From contig NZ_JAUSXS010000001.1 in NCBI RefSeq assembly GCF_030816195.1, positions 3,371,501 through 3,435,500 on the forward strand: DNA of 64,000 bases. The letters run 5' to 3'. The stretch's first letter is position 1. Each line of letters opens with the position of its first letter. The stretch comes from Pseudomonas sp. W4I3 (lineage in GTDB: Bacteria; Pseudomonadota; Gammaproteobacteria; Pseudomonadales; Pseudomonadaceae). The notes beneath the pieces are model-generated. The model saw nothing but the letters and a program-made list of their open reading frames with translations, did not search any database and was not told where the DNA came from. Of the stretch, positions 1-8,524 are shown one piece after another. The translations under genes and the position numbers were made by a program.

Positions 1-991
<991 letters not shown>

Positions 992-1014
992 CTAAACAAT
1001 CTCGGGGGTGAACC

Positions 1015-1926
1015 GTGGACCGTTTCAATGCCATGCGCGTCTTCACCCGAATCGTCGAGTTGGGCGGTTTTGCCAAGGCCGCGGACAGCCTGCAACTGCC
1101 GCGCGCCTCGGTGACCATCCTGATCAAGCAACTGGAGGCCCACCTCGGCGTGCAACTGCTGCAGCGCACCACGCGGCAAGTCAGCCCAACCCTGGACGGC
1201 GCGGCGTACTACCAGCGTTGCGTGCAGCTGCTGACGGACCTGGAGGAAACCGAGGCGGTGTTTTCCTCGCGTCGGCAAAACCCACGCGGCACCTTGAGCA
1301 TCGATATGCCATCGGGCATCGGCCGTTTGATCGTGATCCCGGCGCTGCCGACGTTCACCGCGCTGTACCCACAGATCGAGCTGGATATCGGCCTGAACGA
1401 TCGCCCGGTGGATTTGATCCGTGAAGGGGTCGATTGCGTACTGCGCGGTGGCCCGGCGCTGGACGAATCGCTGGTGGCGCGACCGCTGGCGATGATGCAG
1501 CAGTTGACGCTGGCCAGCCCCGCGTACCTGCAGCGCATGGGCGTGCCCGCCAGCCTGGACGACCTGGGTCGGCACCAGATGATCGAGTACGTCTCCAGCG
1601 CCAGCGGCAAGCGCTTTGGCCTGGAATTCCAGATCGGTACTCAATTGCGCACGCTCAACCTGTCGAAGGTGGTCGCGGTGAACAGTTCCGACGGGTATTT
1701 CGCCGCCTGTGAAGCCGGTTACGGGCTGATCCAGGCCCCGCATTATCACGCCATGAAGCAACTGGCCGAGGGCACGCTGGTGGAGGTGCTGCCGCAGGTG
1801 GCGGTGCCGAACATGGCGCTGACCGCGCTGTACCCGCCGCATCGACAGTTGTCCCAGCGGGTACGGGTGTTTGTCGATTGGCTGGTGAAGCTGTGTGCCG
1901 AGCCTGGCAATGGTTTGCGCCGCTAG
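1015..1926 (+). CDS. LysR-family transcriptional regulator
   Basis: Transcription factor of 303 aa, normal LysR length. The N-terminal winged helix (MDRFNAMRVFTRIVELGGF, then the recognition helix around RASVTILIKQLE) covers residues 1-60 and the periplasmic-binding-protein-like effector domain about 90-295. The chosen start is GTG, because the conserved MDRFNAMRVF begins there; the next ATG would remove part of the DNA-binding helix. It is divergent from the aldo/keto reductase, its likely target. Its stop codon lies in the palindrome CTAG shared with the stop of the convergent AraC gene, so the two genes overlap by 4 bp. Inducer unknown. Confidence 0.9.
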   Translation: MDRFNAMRVFTRIVELGGFAKAADSLQLPRASVTILIKQLEAHLGVQLLQRTTRQVSPTLDGAAYYQRCVQLLTDLEETEAVFSSRRQNPRGTLSIDMPSGIGRLIVIPALPTFTALYPQIELDIGLNDRPVDLIREGVDCVLRGGPALDESLVARPLAMMQQLTLASPAYLQRMGVPASLDDLGRHQMIEYVSSASGKRFGLEFQIGTQLRTLNLSKVVAVNSSDGYFAACEAGYGLIQAPHYHAMKQLAEGTLVEVLPQVAVPNMALTALYPPHRQLSQRVRVFVDWLVKLCAEPGNGLRR

Positions 1927-2825
1927 CTTTGTGCGCGGCGATAGGCCCCCGGTTGCTGCCCGGTGACTTTATGAAAGGCCCGGGTAAACGCCGCCACTGA
2001 TTGATAGCCCACCGCCAGCGATACATCCGCCACGGTCTGGTCCGTCTTGAACAACTGACAGGCGTGGCGCATGCGCATCATCAACAGCACCTGGCCCGGT
2101 GACTGCCCGCACAGTTCATTAAACCGCTTGAAAAACGCCGAGCGTGACAACCCGGTGCAGGCGGCCATGCTTTCCAGCGTCCAATTCTCGGCCGGGCGTG
2201 CGATCAACTGTTCCAACAAATTGGAAAATGCCGGTTGCCGACCGAGTGCCGCCAGGCCGCCCAACTCGGTGTTATCGAGCACTTGTTGGCGCAGCACGTA
2301 CAGAAACAAAAGGTGGCACAGCCGTTCGAGCAAGGCCGAAGAGGGCGCAGGCAGGCGCTCGCACTCCTGCAGGATCAGTTCGAACAGATTGCGCGCGGCG
2401 GCCAACGACGGGTCACCGGCGCGCAGGATGATCCAGGCGGGCAGGCTGTCGACAATCATCGCCGACAGCCCGGACTGGAAATCGAAAAAGCCGCAGACCA
2501 GGCCCACCCCGTCTGTCGCGGTGTTGTCCAGCGCCAGCATCGGGCGGCGCGGGCATTGCTGGGCGCCTGCTGCGGTGTCTGCGCCGGAGAGCCGATAGGG
2601 CAGGTCGCGCAGCAGGAACACGGCATCGCCGTTGTCCAGGAAGTGCGCCGGTTGGCCGTCGATATGCAGCCAGCACTGGCCTTGTACGATCAGATGAAAA
2701 CTCGCGCGCGCCAAGCCATGGGTGCTGGCGTGCCAGTCGCCACAATAGCGGCCGACGTGAAACAGGCTGGTGTTCAGTTCGAGGCTGTCTAATAACCAAT
2801 CGACAAGTGCGCTGGACGAATTCAT
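1923..2825 (-). CDS. AraC-family regulator with cupin-type sensor domain
   Basis: 300 aa. The N-terminal half is a Cupin_6/AraC ligand-binding domain (residues about 5-180; HLIVQGQCWLHIDG and FLDNGDAVFLLRDLPYRL are typical). The C-terminal half has two helix-turn-helix motifs: MAACTGLSRSAFFKRF, and VADVSLAVGYQSVAAFTRAF ending in TGQQPGAYRR. The family often controls adjacent oxidoreductase genes. It is divergent from the operon starting at 2928 with a 102-bp gap, and may control it (inference). No effector can be read from the sequence. Confidence 0.9.
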   Translation of the reverse strand: MNSSSALVDWLLDSLELNTSLFHVGRYCGDWHASTHGLARASFHLIVQGQCWLHIDGQPAHFLDNGDAVFLLRDLPYRLSGADTAAGAQQCPRRPMLALDNTATDGVGLVCGFFDFQSGLSAMIVDSLPAWIILRAGDPSLAAARNLFELILQECERLPAPSSALLERLCHLLFLYVLRQQVLDNTELGGLAALGRQPAFSNLLEQLIARPAENWTLESMAACTGLSRSAFFKRFNELCGQSPGQVLLMMRMRHACQLFKTDQTVADVSLAVGYQSVAAFTRAFHKVTGQQPGAYRRAQS

Positions 2826-2927
2826 CTAATGAAAAGACTCTAGAGCAAGTAATCGCTACTTTAGCCTATTGAGGGGTTTTTTTATAACCAACAGACTGGA
2901 GCCACTCACCCATGAGGAGACCACTCC

Positions 2928-3488
2928 ATGTCCCGTGTACCGCTGCTCACCCCTGAAACCGCGCCGGAAGCGGCCAAGCCCTTCCTGGAAAACGCGCTGA
3001 AAACTTCGGGGTTCATTCCCAACCTGCTCGCCGTACTGGCCAATGCCCCGGCGGCGCTGGAAACCTATATCACCGTGTCCGGCCTGAATGCCAAATCTGC
3101 CTTGAGCCTGGCTGATCGTGAAGTGGTGCAACTGATTGCCGCCACCAGTCACGGTTGCGATTTCTGTGTGGCCGGGCACACCGCCGTGGCGCGTAACAAA
3201 GCCAAGCTGCCCGAAGAAGTCATCGAGGCGCTGCGCCAGCGCGGTGAGTTACCCGATGCCCGCTATGAGACACTCGCCGCGTTCACCCGTGAAGTGATCG
3301 CCACCCGTGGCGATGTCAGCGATGCCGGCTATGACGCGTTCCGCGCCGCCGGCTACACCGACGGGCAGGCGCTGGAGGTTATTCTGGGGGTCAGCCTGGC
3401 CACGTTGTGCAACTTCGCCAACGTGTTTGCGCGCACCCCGTTGAACCCGGAACTGGCGCAGTACCGTTGGGAACAACCGGCGAGCTGA
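2928..3488 (+). CDS. AhpD-like carboxymuconolactone decarboxylase-family protein
   Basis: 186 aa, all-helical CMD/AhpD fold. The redox motif CxxC is visible in HGCDFCVAGHTA, with the downstream His expected for peroxidase-type AhpD proteins; true decarboxylases lack this Cys pair. Likely role: thiol-dependent reduction of peroxides or a detoxification step linked to the flavoprotein that follows. The start is set by GAGGAGACC a few bases before ATG. First gene of a five-gene run (2928-7342); 39 bp separate it from the next gene. Confidence 0.85.
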   Translation: MSRVPLLTPETAPEAAKPFLENALKTSGFIPNLLAVLANAPAALETYITVSGLNAKSALSLADREVVQLIAATSHGCDFCVAGHTAVARNKAKLPEEVIEALRQRGELPDARYETLAAFTREVIATRGDVSDAGYDAFRAAGYTDGQALEVILGVSLATLCNFANVFARTPLNPELAQYRWEQPAS

Positions 3489-3527
3489 ATCGGCGCGGGT
3501 CCACTGTAGGAACAAGGAGAAACACAC

Positions 3528-4589
3528 ATGCTTGACCCACTCTTGAGCCGTTGGCTCGATGTTCAAGCGCAGGCCCTGGACGTGGGCAGTTGCGATCCAC
3601 AGGAAGTGCTGCCACGGCTGGCAGAAGCCAATATATTGCGCATCGGCGTGCCCAAGGCGCTTGGCGGCCTGGGCGGCGACGTGACCGGTGCCGTGGACGC
3701 CATCGCCCATGTCGCCAGCCATTCCCTGGCGGCGGCGTTCGTTTGCTGGGGCCAGCGTTCCTTTATCGAATACCTGCTGCAAAGCCCCAACGCGCGGCTG
3801 CGCGAGCAACTGCTGCCGGACTTGATCAGCGGCAGGCTGGCCGGTGCCACTGGGCTGTCGAATGCGATGAAGTTTTTGTCCGGCATCGAGGCGCTGCAGA
3901 TCAGCGCCGAGCCCACCGATCACGGCTGGACCCTCAACGGTCGCCTGCATTGGGTGACCAACCTGCGCAAGAGCGGCTTCGTCGCCGCTGCGGCCATCGA
4001 ACACGCCGGGGGCGGCGCGCCGTTTATCCTGGCCATTCCGGATTCAGTGGCCGGCTTGCAGCGCTCCCGTGACCTGGAGTTGCTCGGCTTGCAATCGAGC
4101 AATACCGCCGCCCTCGGCCTGGAAGGCGTAGAGCTGAGCCGCGACTGGCTGTTGCACGAGGACGCGCGGCAGTTCCTGCCCGCTGTACGGCCGGCATTCC
4201 TGGGCTTGCAGTGCGGTATGTCGATCGGGCTGGCCCGCCGTTCCCTGGCGGAGGTGGCCCATCACCTGGGCGCGTCGCGCACTGTGTTGCGTGAAGAACT
4301 CGAAGCGCTGCGCGTGACGCTGGATCACCTGGTCAGCGAACTGAAGAATGGCCTGCTGGCCGGGCGCTTCGCCTTTGAGCCGGTGCCGTTGTTCAAGCTG
4401 CGCATCGCCCTGGCCGAAACCGCCGCCAGCGCCGTGCAGCTGGAGTTGCAGGCCAGCGGCGGCAAGGCTTATCTCACCGCCCATGGCAGCGGTTTTGCCA
4501 GGCGCTGGCGCGAATCGGCGTTTGTGCCGATTGTGACGCCCAGCCTGGTGCAACTGCGGACCGAGCTGCAACGCCAGGCCAACCTATGA
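3528..4589 (+). CDS. Acyl-CoA-dehydrogenase-like flavoprotein, possibly SfnC/DszC-type monooxygenase
   Basis: 353 aa with ACAD organisation: N-terminal helical domain (1-110), beta domain (about 115-215; TGLSNAMKFLSG and LNGRLHWVTNL), C-terminal helical bundle. No clear catalytic glutamate of true acyl-CoA dehydrogenases is seen. Members beside SsuABC-type transporters are usually FMNH2-dependent oxygenases of organosulfur compounds or are of unknown function. The preceding AAGGAGAAACACAC sets the ATG. Its last 4 bases overlap the start of the ABC ATPase gene (ATGA), which implies translational coupling. Substrate inferred only from context. Confidence 0.8.
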   Translation: MLDPLLSRWLDVQAQALDVGSCDPQEVLPRLAEANILRIGVPKALGGLGGDVTGAVDAIAHVASHSLAAAFVCWGQRSFIEYLLQSPNARLREQLLPDLISGRLAGATGLSNAMKFLSGIEALQISAEPTDHGWTLNGRLHWVTNLRKSGFVAAAAIEHAGGGAPFILAIPDSVAGLQRSRDLELLGLQSSNTAALGLEGVELSRDWLLHEDARQFLPAVRPAFLGLQCGMSIGLARRSLAEVAHHLGASRTVLREELEALRVTLDHLVSELKNGLLAGRFAFEPVPLFKLRIALAETAASAVQLELQASGGKAYLTAHGSGFARRWRESAFVPIVTPSLVQLRTELQRQANL

Positions 4590-5389
4590 ACCCGGCGGTA
4601 TTGACAGCCCAGGGTGTGTGCCTGGGGTACGCTAGCGGCCGGGTATTGGAAGGCTTCGACCTGCAGTTGCAGCCCGGCGAAGTGGTGTCGATCCTCGGCC
4701 CCAGCGGTGTGGGCAAGTCCAGCCTGTTACGCGTGCTGGCCGGTTTGCAGGCACCCCAGGCTGGCCGCGTAAGCGTGCTGGGTGAGCCGCTGAGTGGCCC
4801 GCATCCACGGGTGGCGGTGGCGTTTCAGGACCCCAGCCTGCTGCCCTGGCTGAACCTGGAAAAGAACGTCGCCTTCGGCCTGGATTTCGCCCGGCAACCG
4901 CACCTTGGCAGCGAAGAACGCCGCCAGCGCGTCGACGATGCGATTGCCGCCGTGGGCTTGGAACCTGCCCGTCATCAGTTCCCCGCGCAGTTGTCCGGCG
5001 GCATGGCCCAGCGCACCGCGTTGGCCCGCTGCCTGGCGCGCCAGCCACAGGTGTTGCTGCTGGATGAGCCGTTCGGCGCCCTGGACGAAGTGACCCGCGC
5101 CGATATGCAGCACCTGTTGCTCAAGGTCAACCGCGAACAGGGCTCGGCGGCGGTGTTGATCACCCACGACATCGACGAAGCGCTGCTGTTGTCCGACCGC
5201 ATTCTGCTGCTGGGCAACCGCCCGGCACGCACCCTCGGTGAATGGCATATCGACCTGCCGCAGCCGCGTGAGGAACAGGTCGAAGCCATCGGCGCGCTGC
5301 GCATCGAGATTCTCAAAACCTTACGGCAGGCGAGCCGCCCTCAACCCAACCCCCTTGAACAGCTGGAGCCTAGCCATGTGCCTGGATGA
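4586..5389 (+). CDS. ABC transporter ATP-binding protein, SsuB/TauB type
   Basis: 267 aa cytoplasmic ATPase of a nitrate/sulfonate/bicarbonate-class importer. Walker A GPSGVGKSS (about 38-46), ABC signature LSGGMAQRTAL (about 136), Walker B VLLLDEPFGALDE (about 155) and H-loop LITHDIDEAL (about 192) are all intact, so it should be active. It overlaps the upstream gene by 4 bp and the substrate-binding-protein gene by 14 bp. The cargo cannot be read from the ATPase itself; aliphatic sulfonate is the family default. Confidence 0.92.
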   Translation: MNPAVLTAQGVCLGYASGRVLEGFDLQLQPGEVVSILGPSGVGKSSLLRVLAGLQAPQAGRVSVLGEPLSGPHPRVAVAFQDPSLLPWLNLEKNVAFGLDFARQPHLGSEERRQRVDDAIAAVGLEPARHQFPAQLSGGMAQRTALARCLARQPQVLLLDEPFGALDEVTRADMQHLLLKVNREQGSAAVLITHDIDEALLLSDRILLLGNRPARTLGEWHIDLPQPREEQVEAIGALRIEILKTLRQASRPQPNPLEQLEPSHVPG

Positions 5390-6575
5390 CCTGACCCACT
5401 CGCGCCGTGACTTTCTCAAACTTTCCGCGGTGCTCAGCGCCGCCGGCGCCTTGCCGTTGCTGAGCAGCCTGCAGGCGCGTGCGGCCAGCGAGCCCGACGC
5501 ACCGGTGCGCATCGGCTACCTGCCGATCACCGACGCCACGCCGCTGTTGGTCGCACACAACAATGGGCTGTTCGAAGCCGAGGGCATCAAGGCCGAGCGC
5601 CCAGTGCTGCTGCGCAGTTGGGCTCAGGTGATCGAGGCGTTTATTTCCGGCCAGGTCAACGTGATTCACCTGTTGTCGCCGATGACCGTGTGGGCGCGCT
5701 ATGGCAGCAAGGTGCCGGCCAAGGTGGTGGCGTGGAACCATGTCGGCGGTTCCGGCCTGACTGTGGCGCCGGGCATCACCGACGTGAAGCAGTTGGGCGG
5801 CAAGTCGGTGGCGATTCCGTTCTGGTATTCGATTCACAACGTGGTGGTGCAACAGCTGTTCCGCGACAACGGCCTCACCCCGGTCGCGCGTGCGGCGGGC
5901 AGCGCGATTGGCGCCAATGAGGTCAACCTGATCGTGCTGTCGCCTTCGGACATGCCGCCGGCACTGGCCAGCAAGCGCATCGACGGCTATATCGTCGCCG
6001 AACCGTTCAACGCCCTGGCGGAGAACCTCAAGGTCGGCCGGGTGCAGCGCTTTACCGGCGATGTGTGGCGCAACCATGCGTGCTGCGTGGTGTTCATGCA
6101 CGAGCATGACCTGACCAATCGCCCGGAGTGGTCGCAGAAAGTGGTGAATGCCATCGTCAAGGCCCAGGTATGGACCCGCGATCATCGCGAAGAGGCGGTG
6201 AAGCTGCTGTCCAAGGACGGCCCGAACCGCTACACGCCGCACGCCGAACCGGTGTTGAGCAAGGTGCTCGCGCCTGCCGCCGCCGACCGCGCCGGGTACC
6301 TGGCCGATGGCGCGATCCAGCACGCCAACTGGGACGAGCACCGCATCGATTTCCAGCCTTACCCATTTCCCAGCTACACCGAAGAACTGGTCCGCCGCCT
6401 CAAGGACACCTTGATCGAAGGCGACAAGCGCTTTCTCGCTGACCTCGACCCGGCGTTCGTCGCCAAGGACCTGGTGGACGACCGCTTTGTGCGCAACGCC
6501 ATCGAGGCCGTCGGCGGCATGCAGACCTTCGGCCTGCCTGAGGGTTATGCGCGGCATGAGGAGATTGGCGTTTGA
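5376..6575 (+). CDS. ABC transporter substrate-binding protein with Tat signal
   Basis: 399 aa periplasmic binding protein of the SsuA/NMT1-like family. The N-terminus carries a twin-arginine motif, SRRDFLKL, followed by a hydrophobic run ending in LQARA, so export is by Tat. Mature protein: VRIGYLPITDATPLLVAHNNGLF, a typical start for nitrate/sulfonate-binding proteins. The frame is open further upstream, but ATG 5376 follows AGCTGGAG and places the Tat signal at the N-terminus. Translationally coupled to both neighbours. Tat export suggests folding or a cofactor before export, unusual for a plain SsuA. Confidence 0.88.
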   Translation: MCLDDLTHSRRDFLKLSAVLSAAGALPLLSSLQARAASEPDAPVRIGYLPITDATPLLVAHNNGLFEAEGIKAERPVLLRSWAQVIEAFISGQVNVIHLLSPMTVWARYGSKVPAKVVAWNHVGGSGLTVAPGITDVKQLGGKSVAIPFWYSIHNVVVQQLFRDNGLTPVARAAGSAIGANEVNLIVLSPSDMPPALASKRIDGYIVAEPFNALAENLKVGRVQRFTGDVWRNHACCVVFMHEHDLTNRPEWSQKVVNAIVKAQVWTRDHREEAVKLLSKDGPNRYTPHAEPVLSKVLAPAAADRAGYLADGAIQHANWDEHRIDFQPYPFPSYTEELVRRLKDTLIEGDKRFLADLDPAFVAKDLVDDRFVRNAIEAVGGMQTFGLPEGYARHEEIGV

Positions 6576-7342
6576 GCAGCGGTAACACCGTGGCGTGGCC
6601 GGGCTGGTTGCTCGGGTTGGGTGGGCTGGCAGGGTTGCTGGTGCTCTGGTGGCTGGGGGTGAAACTGTTTGGCGAGGCCGACGGCCTGTCGGCGCGCTTT
6701 TCCCTGGCAGCGACCTTCAGCAGCCTGTGGGAATTGCTCGGGCGCGGTGAGTTGTATGAGCACATTGCGGTCAGCCTCAAGCGCATCTTCGTCGGGCTGT
6801 TCCTGGCCTTGCTGGTGGGCGTGCCGTTGGGCCTGCTGGTGGGCAGCTCGCGCAACCTGGAGGCGGCGACCACGCCGGCCTTCCAGTTCTTGCGCATGAT
6901 CTCGCCGCTGTCCTGGATGCCCATCGTGGTGATGCTGATGGGGGTAGGGGACCAGCCGATCTATTTCCTGCTGGCATTCGCCGCGGTGTGGCCGATCATG
7001 CTCAACACTGCGGCCGGCGTGCGTCAGCTCGACCCGCGCTGGCTGCAATTGAGCAAGAGCTTGAGTGCGACACGCTGGGAGACGTTGCGCCGGGTGATCA
7101 TTCCTGGCGTGGTGGGGCATGTGTTGACCGGCGTGCGCCTGGCCATCGGCATCCTGTGGATCGTGCTGGTGCCGTGCGAGATGCTGGGGGTGAGTGCGGG
7201 GCTGGGGTATTACATTCTCGATACCCGTGACCGGCTGGCGTATTCGGAGCTGATGGCGATGGTGCTGCTGATCGGGCTGCTGGGGTTTGCGCTGGATGCC
7301 CTGGCGCGGTGGCTGCATCAGCGTTGGGTGCATGCAGGGTGA
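6572..7342 (+). CDS. ABC transporter permease, SsuC/TauC type
   Basis: 256 aa inner-membrane subunit with about six hydrophobic segments. The cytoplasmic coupling (EAA) loop is visible in SLSATRWETLRRVIIPG, where it contacts the ATPase encoded at 4586. The start is TTG at 6572, giving a TTGA overlap with the stop of the binding-protein gene; no better in-frame start lies near. Last gene of the operon; a perfect GC hairpin follows 15 bp downstream. Confidence 0.9.
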   Translation: MSSGNTVAWPGWLLGLGGLAGLLVLWWLGVKLFGEADGLSARFSLAATFSSLWELLGRGELYEHIAVSLKRIFVGLFLALLVGVPLGLLVGSSRNLEAATTPAFQFLRMISPLSWMPIVVMLMGVGDQPIYFLLAFAAVWPIMLNTAAGVRQLDPRWLQLSKSLSATRWETLRRVIIPGVVGHVLTGVRLAIGILWIVLVPCEMLGVSAGLGYYILDTRDRLAYSELMAMVLLIGLLGFALDALARWLHQRWVHAG

Positions 7343-7357
7343 GGGTTTGTCCAAGTC

Positions 7358-7384
7358 GGGCGTCTCGCTGGCGGCGAGACGCCC
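7358..7384. terminator. Perfect 11-bp hairpin after the ABC operon
   Basis: GGGCGTCTCGC, loop TGGCG, then GCGAGACGCCC. There is no clear T-tract on either strand. Placed between convergent genes, it probably ends the ABC operon and perhaps the small gene on the other strand. Confidence 0.6.
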
Positions 7385-7390
7385 ATCCCT

Positions 7391-7525
7391 TCAGCGATGC
7401 TCGTAGCCTGGGCCGCCTTCATAGCGATGGTCATGCCAGCCGCCACCACCGCGTGGGAAGAAGAAGCAGCCGCTCATGGTCAGCATGATCAGCAAGGGAA
7501 TCAGCAGGGTGATTCGACGCAGCAT
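7391..7525 (-). CDS. Small lipoprotein, 44 aa
   Basis: Begins MLRRITLLIPLLIMLTMSGC: a charged start, hydrophobic stretch and a Cys at residue 20 that fits a lipoprotein signal (MSGC). The mature part is only about 25 residues and is rich in Gly, His, Tyr and Arg (FFFPRGGGGWHDHRYEGG). The frame extends further upstream, but the signal peptide fixes the start at 7525. Such short Gly/His-rich lipoproteins are common in Pseudomonas; function unknown. Confidence 0.65.
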   Translation of the reverse strand: MLRRITLLIPLLIMLTMSGCFFFPRGGGGWHDHRYEGGPGYEHR

Positions 7526-7698
7526 TTGGGCAATCCTCAAGGTGTTCACAAGGTCAATCGGGCGTGGAACGAGCCAAAGCTTTTCATCGCCTGTAACATG
7601 AGACCTTGTCGCCCCCGGTCCATCCCCGTTTTCGGGTATGTGCTTGGCATGCGCGGCGATACACAGTGGATACATTCCTACCGGTTCGAGAACTCGTC

Positions 7699-7893
7699 AT
7701 GACCCAAAAGCAACGTCTGAAATACTCGATTCTGATTGCCCTGACCGTACTGGCCTCGATGTTCGGCCTGTCCTACCTGCAGAACATCGGCGCAATCAGC
7801 GAGAAAACCTTCCAGTACCTGGCCATTGCGATTGCCGTGGTGGTGGTCGTGATCAACGGCATCATGCGTCGCAAGGTCAAGCCTCACTTCTGA
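7699..7893 (+). CDS. Small two-helix membrane protein, 64 aa
   Basis: MTQKQRLKYSILIALTVLAS starts a first transmembrane segment (about 9-27); a second lies at about 40-55 (YLAIAIAVVVVVING), with the basic tail MRRKVKPHF. Inner-membrane hairpin with both ends probably cytoplasmic. No family recognised. Convergent with the winged-helix gene at 7906. Confidence 0.65.
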   Translation: MTQKQRLKYSILIALTVLASMFGLSYLQNIGAISEKTFQYLAIAIAVVVVVINGIMRRKVKPHF

Positions 7894-7905
7894 TGAGGGC
7901 GTGAT

Positions 7906-8286
7906 TCAGACGTGCCCCTCCAGCACTCTGGCAGCCTCTTCGTGGAGGCTGTAGCTCTTGTCGGCATTGAGCGTGATCACGCCCTCGCTGCTCAGGCGCT
8001 TGAGCACCTCGCGCACACTCAGAAACGACAACGGGATGCCCAGTTCGATTAAATGGCTGTGCACACCGCGCACGCCAAGGGTGCGCTGGTTGCCGGCCGC
8101 GGTGAGTAGGGCGTCGATGACCTTCAGCCGGATCAGGCTGGTGCGCAGGCCGAAACACTTGAGCAGGTGGCGAATACGCTGGTTGCCCTGCTGTTCGGGC
8201 GTCTTGCCGAACCCTTGCGGGCCGTTGCCGAAATTGGCCTCGGCGGTCGGTGAATGTCCATCCGTGGGCACTTGAGGGTTGTACAT
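7906..8286 (-). CDS. Fur-like winged-helix regulator lacking the metal-binding domain
   Basis: 126 aa. Residues 40-125 look like the DNA-binding domain of the Fur family (LRTSLIRLKVIDALLTAAG, LGIPLSFLSVREVLKRLSSEGVI, then a short wing). The metal-binding dimerisation domain, with its His/Cys clusters, is absent, so it is not a standard Fur or Zur. Similar proteins are often named 'Fe2+/Zn2+ uptake regulation protein' in Pseudomonas. It is divergent from the pvdQ gene and shares its 238-bp upstream region, which suggests an iron link but does not prove one. Confidence 0.7.
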   Translation of the reverse strand: MYNPQVPTDGHSPTAEANFGNGPQGFGKTPEQQGNQRIRHLLKCFGLRTSLIRLKVIDALLTAAGNQRTLGVRGVHSHLIELGIPLSFLSVREVLKRLSSEGVITLNADKSYSLHEEAARVLEGHV

Positions 8287-8443
8287 GCAAAAACTCCTTA
8301 TCAGAGCCTGATCAGGAAAATGATGGTGCTCTTATTCAATAAGACGAACGAACGAGCAAAATCATGAAGTGCACGATGTAGAAAATTTGTCGGTATCGGG
8401 TTTGTCACAGTCCCGTCGCCCGGAATAAACCCGCCACGGCCGT

Positions 8444-8467
8444 TAAATTATTTCCGCTGGGTTGCGT
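8444..8467 (+). promoter_or_regulatory. Iron-starvation (PvdS-type ECF sigma) promoter
   Basis: TAAAT at 8444-8448, exactly 16 bp, then CGT at 8465-8467. This matches the established iron-starvation box TAAAT-N16/17-CGT read by PvdS and related pyoverdine sigma factors. A transcript starting just after it gives a leader of about 50 nt before the GTG start of pvdQ. Confidence 0.75.
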
Positions 8468-8524
8468 CCTTACGGTGGGGAAGTTGTCCCTACCGAGGGT
8501 GTTCAATTTGACTGTGGAGTCGGC

